Origin: UBA7374 sp049890275
GTDB lineage: Bacteria; Verrucomicrobiota; Verrucomicrobiia; Opitutales; Coraliomargaritaceae
Length of the DNA: 56,188 bases
NCBI GenBank assembly: GCA_049890275.1
Contig: JBMHBT010000004.1
Span: 1 to 56,188 of the forward strand
Reading direction: 5' to 3'
Each line of letters starts with the position of its first letter. Positions within the stretch are counted from its first letter, which is position 1. Positions 29,574 to 37,450 of the stretch are shown here, one piece after another. The notes under the pieces are model-generated. The model was given only the letters and a program-made list of their open reading frames with translations, had not been told where the DNA came from and searched no databases. The position numbers and the translations under genes were made by a program.

Positions 29574-30062
29574 ATGGAGACAACACAAAACAAAGAAGCT
29601 GCACACGGTTTACTGGACAAGCTGGCAATCGGCATGGCGGGCGTGTGTGCAGTGCACTGCCTGTTGGCTCCGGTGCTGGTCGTGCTGCTGCCGATTGTGG
29701 CGACTTCTTTCTTTGTGCATAAAGATTTTCATTTGTGGATGTTGTTCGGCGTGTTGCCAACAACGACCTTCGCGGTTTTTATGGGTTGCCGGAAGCATAA
29801 GGATCGATGGGTGGTTTTGTGTAGTTTGGTCGGTCTGAGCTTGCTGGTGTCGGTGGTTGTCTCCGAAAGAATACGCAACGCCTCGCAGGGTGCGGCGGTC
29901 GTTGAGCCGCATTGTGAAGATTGTGCGCGGGATCTCTCCGAGGCGCCGCTACCTTTAGAAAAGGCGGCTTGGATCAACACTCTGGGCGGCGTTTTCCTCG
30001 TCGGTGCACACGTACGTAATTTTCGCCTCTGCCGCAGGCAAAAGTGCTGCCATAATCATTGA
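29574..30062 (+). CDS. MerC-like inner-membrane metal protein
   Basis: A 162-residue membrane protein with about four hydrophobic segments. The first carries GVCAVHCLLAPVL: the CxxHC-like cysteine pair in the first membrane helix is the hallmark of MerC-domain proteins, which move metal ions across the inner membrane. Further Cys/His clusters occur (HCEDC, and the C-terminal CRRQKCCHNH). MerC proper carries Hg(II), but no mer genes are here. The neighbours, a Fur-family regulator and a His-rich receptor, suggest zinc. A dyad operator lies just upstream. Confidence 0.75.
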   Translation: METTQNKEAAHGLLDKLAIGMAGVCAVHCLLAPVLVVLLPIVATSFFVHKDFHLWMLFGVLPTTTFAVFMGCRKHKDRWVVLCSLVGLSLLVSVVVSERIRNASQGAAVVEPHCEDCARDLSEAPLPLEKAAWINTLGGVFLVGAHVRNFRLCRRQKCCHNH

Positions 30063-30068
30063 GTGGAG

Positions 30069-30497
30069 TCAGGCGCTTTCGCATTCTTCACAAACGCCGT
30101 AGACTTCGAGAATGTGGGCGATTTCTGTAAAGCCCCGTTGTTTGGCTTTTTCGACCACTTCTGAACCGACGCAGATGCCGAGGCGCTCCGCTTTGTGACA
30201 CTGGCGGCAGATGAGGTGGTGGTAGTGCTCACCGGGGGCAGTCAGTTCAAAGACCTGTGTACCATTTTCGAGGGGGATTCGCTGGAGGGCGTGAATCGAC
30301 TCAAAGGTATCGAGGTTACGGTAAACGGTTACGAGATCGGTCGGTGGTAACTCGGCACGTTCGCGGACTTCTTCGGCGGTAGCCGGACGGTCGAAGGTGA
30401 GCAGCGCGCCGAGGATGCGCTCACGCTTTTTCGTCATACGCGCACCGCTGGCCCGCAGGCGGTCTAGGATTTCACTGACTATGCTGGTGTTTGCCAC
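30069..30497 (-). CDS. Fur-family metalloregulator, probably Zur
   Basis: A 142-residue repressor-type protein. The N-terminal winged helix is RMTKKRERILGALLTFDRPATAEEV ... TVYRNLDTFE; the dimer/metal domain has HYHHLICRQCHK (regulatory His/Cys and the first structural CxxC) and ends in GVCEECE (second CxxC), as in Fur/Zur/PerR proteins with a structural zinc. The setting between a MerC-like gene and a ZnuD-like receptor favours Zur over Fur or PerR. It converges on the MerC-like gene with six bases between stops and lies downstream of the receptor on the same strand, 50 bases after it. Confidence 0.88.
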   Translation of the reverse strand: MANTSIVSEILDRLRASGARMTKKRERILGALLTFDRPATAEEVRERAELPPTDLVTVYRNLDTFESIHALQRIPLENGTQVFELTAPGEHYHHLICRQCHKAERLGICVGSEVVEKAKQRGFTEIAHILEVYGVCEECESA

Positions 30498-30547
30498 ATA
30501 GGTAGAAGTATCCCAATGGCCTGCAGGCGCAATATTGAAAAGCGCAA

Positions 30548-32599
30548 CTAGAAAAGAAGTCGTGCCCCGACGGTGAAGTTGCGACCGGCAAGGGGCGCTT
30601 CATGCTTCAGGTAGGAGGTATGATTGCGGATGGTTTGATCGAGGAGGTTTTCCGCACGCAGGAATACCTTCAAGCTGCGGCCGTGATCCAGCTGGAAACT
30701 GCGGCTGAAGTCGGCGTTAACCTGCAGAAAATCGCCGGTTCCGGTCTCTTCGGGGCCAGTGTCCTTTTGCTCGAAGCCATAGCGCAGCTCGACTCCGGCG
30801 TCCCAATGACTCTTTTCCAGTGCGAGGCGTGAGCCGAGGCGCATGGGGGGAATGCGGGGGAGGTCGCCGCCGCTGTCTTCGTTGGTCGCGCGGACATAGT
30901 CAGCCATCAGACTTAGCATTAATTCGGATTGCTCGGTCTTGTTCAGTGAGTAGTCGAATTGTGCCTCCAGTCCATAGAACTGTGCATCGACCGCAACGTA
31001 TTGGTAGGTGTGCAGTTCATCGGTTTCAAAGCCTAGATCCTCCGAGAAAATATAGTCTTCAAAATAGGTGTAGAAGACGGAGGCTTCGGTATGCCATTTA
31101 GCTCTTTCCAAAGAATAGGTCAGGTCGACTCCATAGGCGGTTTCTATATCGAGGTTGGGGTCGCCGATTTGAAACTGGCGAGTGGCGTGGTGCTCCCCGT
31201 TCGCATACAATTCTGTCGCAGTCGGGTGGCGCTGAGCACGTTGTAATTGCAGGCTCAGGCTTTGCTCCTCGTCCATTTCCCAGATGACGGATGCGGCCAG
31301 ACTGAGGGCAAGTTCTTTATAGTCATTGTCCTGTCCTTGGGCAGCAATATCCGCCCGTTCGAGGCGGCCCCCGACCTCGTAATGCAGCTCGCTGCCATGG
31401 ACATGTTGGCTGAAGAAGAGTGCTTGTAGCTGGGTTGCGGATGGCGGGGTGAACGCTTCTTCATCGCCTTGAGAAATGGCTTCAAAGTCCGTGTCGGATA
31501 TCTGGATGCCGATAACGCCTTCATCGATAAAGCTCCACGGAGAGTGCGCGGCTTCCGTGCGAAGTTCCCATCCATCGCGCTCGAAAATGACTTCAGGAGA
31601 TCCGTTGGCCAGTTCGCTGTGGGAATAGTCGGTGTAGCCGAAGCGGACGCGGAGTGCCTCAATCCATGTGGCGGGGTCGGTTAGTTCGAGTTCCAAATCG
31701 AAGCGGTTGCGCTCCATATCGATGGCAATTTGTTCTTCGTCTTCGTGGTCACCACCGCCGCCGTGATCGTCTCCGTGTCCATGGCCCGGTACCCCATAGT
31801 TGGTTTCATGACGGGAGTAGCTCAAGCCGATGCGGTTGTCTTCGGTAAAGAACCAGCTGCCTCCGACCGTATAGAGATCGCTCTCGTAGAAGCTGTTTTC
31901 CAGGTCTTTGTGTGCGGCATCCTCCTCTTCGACCGCGTCTGCGGGAATCTTGTAGTTTTCGGACTCACGGCTCAATCCGCTGATGGAGAGGACCCAGTTT
32001 TCCTGTCCCACAGTTGCTTGTCCAATGTAGGTTTCTCCTTCAGAAACAGTGTCATAGCGGATCTCCAGAGCACCCTCGACAGTATGTTCCTGAGGGATTT
32101 GGCGGGGCATGTTCTTTTCGATCACGTTGATGGCCCCACCGATGGCAGATCCGCCATAAAGCAAGGTAGAAGGGCCACGAAGAATTTCGATTCGTTCAAC
32201 CAGAAGGGGCTCGACTGCGACGCCGTGGTCGGGGCTGGTGTCGGAAACATCGAGTGCTTCAATGCCGGATTCGAGGATTCGGACACGCGGGCCATCGAAG
32301 CCGCGGAGGATGGGGCGACTGGCTCCGGTGGCAAAGGAGGTTGCGCTTACGCCGGGTTGCCAGTCGAGGACTGCGCCGAGTGTACTGCCGCTGTCGCGAG
32401 AGAGTTCTTCCGCGGTGACGACATCCACCGGGGCTGCATAGTCGGCGATACTGCGAAGGCCGGGTCCGGCAGAGACAATGAAGTCTTCTAGCACATAGAC
32501 TTCGGGCTCTTGGTGTTGTCCGTGTCCATCATGGGCCTGAAGGAGGGTTGCGGAGACGACGAGGGCAAGGATACCGCTGCTGAGGAGACTTTTTTGCAT
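30548..32599 (-). CDS. His-rich TonB-dependent receptor, ZnuD-like
   Basis: A 683-residue outer-membrane receptor for TonB-driven uptake. A signal peptide (ILALVVSATLLQA) is followed by a His-rich N-terminus (HDGHGQHQ), the TonB box region (YVLEDFIVSA), the plug domain (VDVVTAEELSRD to PSTLLYGGSAIGGAINVI) and a beta-barrel ending in the aromatic-type NFTVGARLLF. A surface loop near residue 280 reads GHGHGDDHGGGGDHEDEE, a metal-binding run as in ZnuD zinc receptors. MQKSLLSS at 32599 is the start with the best signal peptide. A 17-bp palindrome lies 38 bases upstream. Likely repressed by the Fur-family protein encoded just downstream. Confidence 0.88.
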   Translation of the reverse strand: MQKSLLSSGILALVVSATLLQAHDGHGQHQEPEVYVLEDFIVSAGPGLRSIADYAAPVDVVTAEELSRDSGSTLGAVLDWQPGVSATSFATGASRPILRGFDGPRVRILESGIEALDVSDTSPDHGVAVEPLLVERIEILRGPSTLLYGGSAIGGAINVIEKNMPRQIPQEHTVEGALEIRYDTVSEGETYIGQATVGQENWVLSISGLSRESENYKIPADAVEEEDAAHKDLENSFYESDLYTVGGSWFFTEDNRIGLSYSRHETNYGVPGHGHGDDHGGGGDHEDEEQIAIDMERNRFDLELELTDPATWIEALRVRFGYTDYSHSELANGSPEVIFERDGWELRTEAAHSPWSFIDEGVIGIQISDTDFEAISQGDEEAFTPPSATQLQALFFSQHVHGSELHYEVGGRLERADIAAQGQDNDYKELALSLAASVIWEMDEEQSLSLQLQRAQRHPTATELYANGEHHATRQFQIGDPNLDIETAYGVDLTYSLERAKWHTEASVFYTYFEDYIFSEDLGFETDELHTYQYVAVDAQFYGLEAQFDYSLNKTEQSELMLSLMADYVRATNEDSGGDLPRIPPMRLGSRLALEKSHWDAGVELRYGFEQKDTGPEETGTGDFLQVNADFSRSFQLDHGRSLKVFLRAENLLDQTIRNHTSYLKHEAPLAGRNFTVGARLLF

Positions 32600-32636
32600 A
32601 ATTAATTTCTTAGTAGAAGCGAAGAAAAGGGTTTTT

Positions 32637-32653
32637 TTGAAAGTGACTTTCAA
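32637..32653 (-). promoter_or_regulatory. Candidate Zur/Fur-family operator before the His-rich receptor
   Basis: TTGAAAGTGACTTTCAA is a perfect 17-bp palindrome (8-1-8), the size and symmetry of Fur-family operators, 38 bases upstream of the receptor start at 32599. Its core GAAAG-N3-CTTTC matches the site before the MerC-like gene. Confidence 0.55.
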
Positions 32654-32735
32654 TAAGAAAGGTATGCCGATGTCAAGATCGCCAAATAAAAAAATCTGCG
32701 TTGCTTGGATTCATAAATTTGGCTCTGGTTAGGAC

Positions 32736-34010
32736 ATGGAGATTTTCTTCGCACTGGGTCTGGGAATCTTGCTGGGTGCGGCAGGGTGTTTTGTTTTTAT
32801 GCAGCTTAGTTTGCGCAGTGAGCGTGAAGAGAAGCGGGTTCTGGGTGAAAATTTGGTTCGTTTGGAAGCACAGCGAGAAGCGGAAAACAAGGCGGCGGAG
32901 GAAAAGCTGTCTTTGCTGGAATCGGCTCGCGACCAGTTGAAGGAGAGTTTTCAGGCGCTCTCTTCGGAGGCGCTTTCTAAAAACAACGAGTCTTTTCTCA
33001 ATCTGGCCAAGACTGCGCTGGAGAAGTATCAGGAGGGCGCGCGGGGTGATTTGGAGAAACGGCAGGAGTCGATTCAGAAAACGGTGGAACCGGTGAATAA
33101 AGCGCTCGAACAGTTTCGCAAACGGGTGGATTCAATGGAGGAGCGGCGGACGGCTGCGGATGCCGGGCTAAGAGAACAGTTGCAGCAACTGGGCGAGTCG
33201 CAGTTGCGCTTGAGCCAGACGACGAGTAGCCTGGTCGGTGCCTTGCGCAAGCCGGAAGGCCGCGGCCAATGGGGGGAGTTGCAACTGCGCCGGACGGTGG
33301 AGCTGGCTGGGATGATCAACTATTGCGACTTCGTCGAGCAGGCGTCTGTGGAAACCGGGGAAGGGGATCGTCTGCGGCCGGATATGGTTGTGCGCTTGCC
33401 CAATGAGCGGCAGGTCGTGGTCGATTCAAAAGTGCCATTAGCCGCTTATCTCGATGCTTTGGAGGCATCCGAAGAAGGGGCTAAGGAGGTGCAGTTGGAG
33501 CGTCACGCCCGTCATATTCGTGATCATATTAAGAATCTTTCACAGAAGAAGTACTGGAGTCAGTTTGAGAATACGCCGGAGTTTGTCGTGCTCTTTATTC
33601 CGAATGAGGCGATCTTCAGCGCGGCCCTGGAGGAAGACCCGCAACTCATCGAGCTGGGCGTGGAGAACCGGGTTATCCTCGCCACGCCGACTACTTTGAT
33701 CGCTTTGCTCAAGGCCATCGCTTATGGTTGGCAACAAGAGGCGATCACCCGGGAGGCGAAGCAGATCAGTGCCCTCGGCAAGGAACTGTACGAGCGCATC
33801 GGTGTGGTGGCCGGACATTTTAACAAAGTTGGGAAGAGTCTCGATCAGTCGGTTGGGCATTACAATAAAGCGGTCAACTCAATGGAAAGCCGCCTTCTCG
33901 TGACGGCTCGGAAATTCGAGGCATTGGACAGCGCCTCGGCAGACCCCCTACCGGAGACGAAGAGCATCGAATCGCGCCCTTCTTCGAACTTGGAGCAAGG
34001 GGAGGAATGA
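32736..34010 (+). CDS. rmuC: DNA recombination protein RmuC
   Basis: RmuC limits inversions at short inverted repeats and is a predicted nuclease-fold protein. The 424-residue protein has one N-terminal membrane helix (IFFALGLGILLGAAGCFVFM), a long coiled coil (about residues 25-165), then the RmuC domain with GRGQWGELQLRRTVELAGM, RPDMVVRLPNERQVVVDSKVPLAAY and PEFVVLFIPNEAIFSAAL, the acidic and Lys residues of a PD-(D/E)xK-type core. Its stop overlaps the ATG of the Smr gene by four bases. Confidence 0.95.
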   Translation: MEIFFALGLGILLGAAGCFVFMQLSLRSEREEKRVLGENLVRLEAQREAENKAAEEKLSLLESARDQLKESFQALSSEALSKNNESFLNLAKTALEKYQEGARGDLEKRQESIQKTVEPVNKALEQFRKRVDSMEERRTAADAGLREQLQQLGESQLRLSQTTSSLVGALRKPEGRGQWGELQLRRTVELAGMINYCDFVEQASVETGEGDRLRPDMVVRLPNERQVVVDSKVPLAAYLDALEASEEGAKEVQLERHARHIRDHIKNLSQKKYWSQFENTPEFVVLFIPNEAIFSAALEEDPQLIELGVENRVILATPTTLIALLKAIAYGWQQEAITREAKQISALGKELYERIGVVAGHFNKVGKSLDQSVGHYNKAVNSMESRLLVTARKFEALDSASADPLPETKSIESRPSSNLEQGEE

Positions 34011-34288
34011 GCGAAGAACCCGATCCTGTTGAGTTCACGATTGGCGACGAGTTGGATCTGCACACTTTCCGGCCGTCGGATGTCGGGGAACTGGTACCGG
34101 ATTACATCGGGCTTTGCCTGGAGAAGGGGATCACCCGGGTGAGGATCATTCACGGCAAGGGGATCGGAACCTTGCGCGAGACGGTACACGCTTTGTTGAA
34201 GCGCGATCCGCGGGTGCGCGAGTTTCGCTTGGGCGATGCGAGCGAGGGAGGCTGGGGCGCAACCGTCGCCTGGTTGAAAGAAGGGTAA
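34007..34288 (+). CDS. Stand-alone Smr domain protein
   Basis: A 93-residue protein consisting of a single Smr (small MutS-related) domain: LDLHTFRPSD (LDLHG-type motif) and VRIIHGKGIGTLRETV (H-G-x-G motif) are both present. Smr domains act as nickases or RNA/DNA endonucleases. It is coupled to rmuC by an ATGA overlap, which places a second nuclease-like domain in the same transcript. Confidence 0.88.
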   Translation: MSEEPDPVEFTIGDELDLHTFRPSDVGELVPDYIGLCLEKGITRVRIIHGKGIGTLRETVHALLKRDPRVREFRLGDASEGGWGATVAWLKEG

Positions 34289-34429
34289 GGGAGCCGATAA
34301 GGGCCGCGCTGAAACACACTTGCCAGTAAGCAATCGTTTCGCCAGTTTTCAAACCTTTTCCTGGAGCTGGTGTCTCGAGAGCCAGTTTCAGGTAGGCATT
34401 CTTTAACGACACTAATAAAAATTGATCGT

Positions 34430-37400
34430 ATGATCTCCAAGATCCTCAAAAAATTCTCCGGTCGCCACTACACGAAATACCAGAAGCAGTGCGAACCCAT
34501 CATCGCGCAGATCAATGCGTTGGAGACGGAATTCCAGTCTCTCAGTGACGAGCAACTTCGGGGGAAGACCGCGGAGTATATGGAGCGCTTTCAGAAAGGG
34601 GAGACGCTGGACGATTTGTTGCCGGAGGCTTTTGCCACGGTGAAGAGCGCGGCTCGCCGAATGTGCGGCCAGTCCTACGACGTTTGTGACCACCCGTTGC
34701 CTTGGAACATGGTCCATTACGACGTGCAGTTTCTTGGCGGCATTGCCCTGCATCAGAAGCGCATTGCAGAAATGGCGACGGGGGAAGGGAAGACGCTGGT
34801 CTCTACCTGTCCGCTCTACCTCAACGCATTGAGTGGCCGGAATTGTCAGCTCGTTACGGTGAACGATTACCTGGCCCGCCGGGACTCCGAGTGGATGGGT
34901 CACCTCTTTCGTTTTCTCGGGCTGACCGTGGGCTGTATCCAGAACAGTATGGATCCGGCCACACGCCGCGAGATGTACGGTTGTAATATTACTTACGGCA
35001 CTGCCTCTGAGTTTGGCTTCGACTACCTGCGGGATAACGGCATGGCGACCAGCAAGGCGGACCAAGTACAGCGGGATCATTTCTTCTGCATCATTGATGA
35101 GGTGGATTCTATTCTGGTGGATGAAGCGCGGACGCCGCTGATTATTTCCGGCCCAATGCAGGACGACAATCCGCTGCCTTTCCTCCAGCACAAGCCATCT
35201 ATTCAAAAACTGGTCTCCCGTCAGCGGTCCTATTGTGAGGAGTTGATCAAGGAAACAAAGAAAGCTTTAGAGGCTGCCGGGGAGGACGCATTCGCACGGC
35301 AGGAAGCAATGGCTCCTTTGTGGAAGGTGAAGCAGGGGATGCCGAAAAATTCGGACCTCATGCAGATGAATGAGGAAGTGGCGATTCGTCGCGCGCTGGA
35401 TAAGTACGATTTGGAAATCAACAGCGATTTAAAAAAGGAGCTGCGCTACCAGTTAAAGGAGGAGCTTTTCTACGTAATTGATGAAAAGAACCAACAAGCT
35501 GACTTGACGGAGAAGGGCCGCAAGTTACTGAGCCCAAATGATCCGGATGCGTTTATGCTGCCGGATCTGCCGACCCAGTTCATTGAGATCGACAAGCAGG
35601 AAGACCTCGCACCGGAAGCCAGACAGGAGCAGAAGCAAGAGGCGGAGTCTCGCTTTCAGCAAACCAGTGAGCGCATCCACTGTATCAGCCAACTGTTGCG
35701 TGCCTACAGTCTTTACGAGTGCGACAAAGAGTACGTAGTGCAAGGGGGTAAGGTGAATATCGTCGACCAGAACACCGGTCGTGTCATGCCGGGTCGTCGT
35801 TGGTCCGATGGGCTTCATCAGGCAATCGAAGCGAAGGAAAATTGCACGATTGAGAAGGAGACCAAGACCTACGCTACGGTTACGATTCAGAATTATTTCC
35901 GGATGTACGAGAAGATCGCCGGTATGACGGGTACAGCGGAAACCGAGGCTGCCGAGTTCAACGAGATCTATGGTCTATCCGTGATGATCATCCCGACAAA
36001 CAAGCCCTGCTTGCGCGACGACCGCAATGACGTGGTCTTCAAGACACGACGGGAAAAGTTTGCGGCCGTTGTGCGCGATATTGAGGAGGCGCACCGCAAG
36101 GGTCAGCCTGTTTTGATCGGCACTGCCTCGGTGGAGGCATCGGAAGCGCTCAGTCAGGTGCTCAAGCGGTCAAAGATCGTCCACAGCGTGCTCAATGCCA
36201 AGTACCACGAAAAGGAGGCCGAGATTGTGGCCCGTGCGGGACAAAAGGGAGCGGTGACGATTGCCACCAACATGGCCGGCCGTGGAACCGATATTAAGTT
36301 GGGCGAGGGTGTTCCGGATCTGGGTGGGCTGTTTGTGGTGGGTACCGAGCGGCATGAGTCCCGCCGGATCGACCGACAGTTGCGCGGCCGTTGCGCCCGT
36401 CAGGGTGATCCGGGTATGTCGAAGTTTTTTGTTTCGCTGGAAGATGACTTGATGCGCCTCTTCGCCAACGCCGGACCTATTTCCAAGGTTCTGGAGAAGT
36501 CGATGACCGAGGGTGAAGAATTGGAGCACGGAATGCTCAACTGGTCGATTGAGAACGCGCAAAAGAAAGTGGAGCAGCAGAACTTCTCTATTCGGAAGCG
36601 ACTCCTGCAATTTGACGATGTTCTCAATACCCAGCGCGAGGTGGTTTACGGCATTCGCAATGATGCGATTCAATCGGATACTCCGCGCGAGATCATTCTG
36701 GAAATGATTGAGGAGGAAATGGAGGAGCGCCTCGGAGTTTTGGAGGAGAATAAGGACGAAGATTCTCTGGAGCAGTTTGTCGCCTGGACGAATGCCTACT
36801 TCCCGATTGCGTTGAAGGTCGAGGATATTTCCGGGCTCGATCTGGAGGCGCGGCATAACAAGATTCTTTCCGATATTCGGGAAGCGTACACTTCGCGCGA
36901 AGCGCTGGAGGAGAAGGAGGCGCTTGTCGGACTGGAACGCTACGTTGTCATTCGTTCGCTGGATCGACGTTGGCAGGATCACCTGACCGAGATGGAGGAA
37001 CTGCGCCGCGCAGTCAACTTGCGCGGTTACGGGCAAAAGGATCCGCTCAACGAGTACAAGAGCGAGGCGTACCGTTTCTTTGAGGAACTGATGACGAATG
37101 TACGCACGGAAATTTGCCAGACGATTTTCCGTTCTGCGACTTCGCAAAAAGCTTTCGAGGGTATGCTCAGTCGGATGTCCAGCCAGGTGAGCCAAGCCGG
37201 CCCGGGAACGGGTCAATCCCAACCGGGAGCGATGGCTGCCGCTGCCGCTGCACAGGCGGGGCCGGGTGCCCCTTCGCCGGCAGGCAAGAAGGTGGAGTTG
37301 CCAAAGATGGAGCCGGTGCGTCGTGAACTCCCGAAGATCGGTCGCAATGATACGGTAACCATCCGCAAGGGAAGTGAGGAAAAACAAGTGAAGTTTAAAA

Positions 37401-37450
37401 AGGCGGAGCCGATGATTCTCAACGAGGGTTGGGAACTCGTGGGTAAATAG
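34430..37450 (+). CDS. secA: Protein translocase subunit SecA
   Basis: SecA is the ATPase that drives preproteins through SecYEG. The 1006-residue protein has the Walker A MATGEGKTL at about 115-123, the DEVDSILVDEARTPLIIS box, the preprotein cross-linking domain, the NMAGRGTDIKLG and RQLRGRCARQGD helicase motifs and the scaffold and wing domains. Between NBD1 and the PPXD it carries a large insertion, as in Verrucomicrobia, Chlamydiae and Bacteroidetes. The C-terminal linker is Ala/Gly/Pro-rich and the Cys/His zinc motif that binds SecB is absent. MISKILKKFSG at 34430 matches the family start; a GTG at 34370 does not. Confidence 0.98.
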   Translation: MISKILKKFSGRHYTKYQKQCEPIIAQINALETEFQSLSDEQLRGKTAEYMERFQKGETLDDLLPEAFATVKSAARRMCGQSYDVCDHPLPWNMVHYDVQFLGGIALHQKRIAEMATGEGKTLVSTCPLYLNALSGRNCQLVTVNDYLARRDSEWMGHLFRFLGLTVGCIQNSMDPATRREMYGCNITYGTASEFGFDYLRDNGMATSKADQVQRDHFFCIIDEVDSILVDEARTPLIISGPMQDDNPLPFLQHKPSIQKLVSRQRSYCEELIKETKKALEAAGEDAFARQEAMAPLWKVKQGMPKNSDLMQMNEEVAIRRALDKYDLEINSDLKKELRYQLKEELFYVIDEKNQQADLTEKGRKLLSPNDPDAFMLPDLPTQFIEIDKQEDLAPEARQEQKQEAESRFQQTSERIHCISQLLRAYSLYECDKEYVVQGGKVNIVDQNTGRVMPGRRWSDGLHQAIEAKENCTIEKETKTYATVTIQNYFRMYEKIAGMTGTAETEAAEFNEIYGLSVMIIPTNKPCLRDDRNDVVFKTRREKFAAVVRDIEEAHRKGQPVLIGTASVEASEALSQVLKRSKIVHSVLNAKYHEKEAEIVARAGQKGAVTIATNMAGRGTDIKLGEGVPDLGGLFVVGTERHESRRIDRQLRGRCARQGDPGMSKFFVSLEDDLMRLFANAGPISKVLEKSMTEGEELEHGMLNWSIENAQKKVEQQNFSIRKRLLQFDDVLNTQREVVYGIRNDAIQSDTPREIILEMIEEEMEERLGVLEENKDEDSLEQFVAWTNAYFPIALKVEDISGLDLEARHNKILSDIREAYTSREALEEKEALVGLERYVVIRSLDRRWQDHLTEMEELRRAVNLRGYGQKDPLNEYKSEAYRFFEELMTNVRTEICQTIFRSATSQKAFEGMLSRMSSQVSQAGPGTGQSQPGAMAAAAAAQAGPGAPSPAGKKVELPKMEPVRRELPKIGRNDTVTIRKGSEEKQVKFKKAEPMILNEGWELVGK

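Noticed and set aside
30520..30532. GCCTGCAGGC palindrome upstream of the Fur-family gene as its own operator
   Set aside because: It is short, GC-rich and lacks the GAAAG core shared by the two neighbouring sites.
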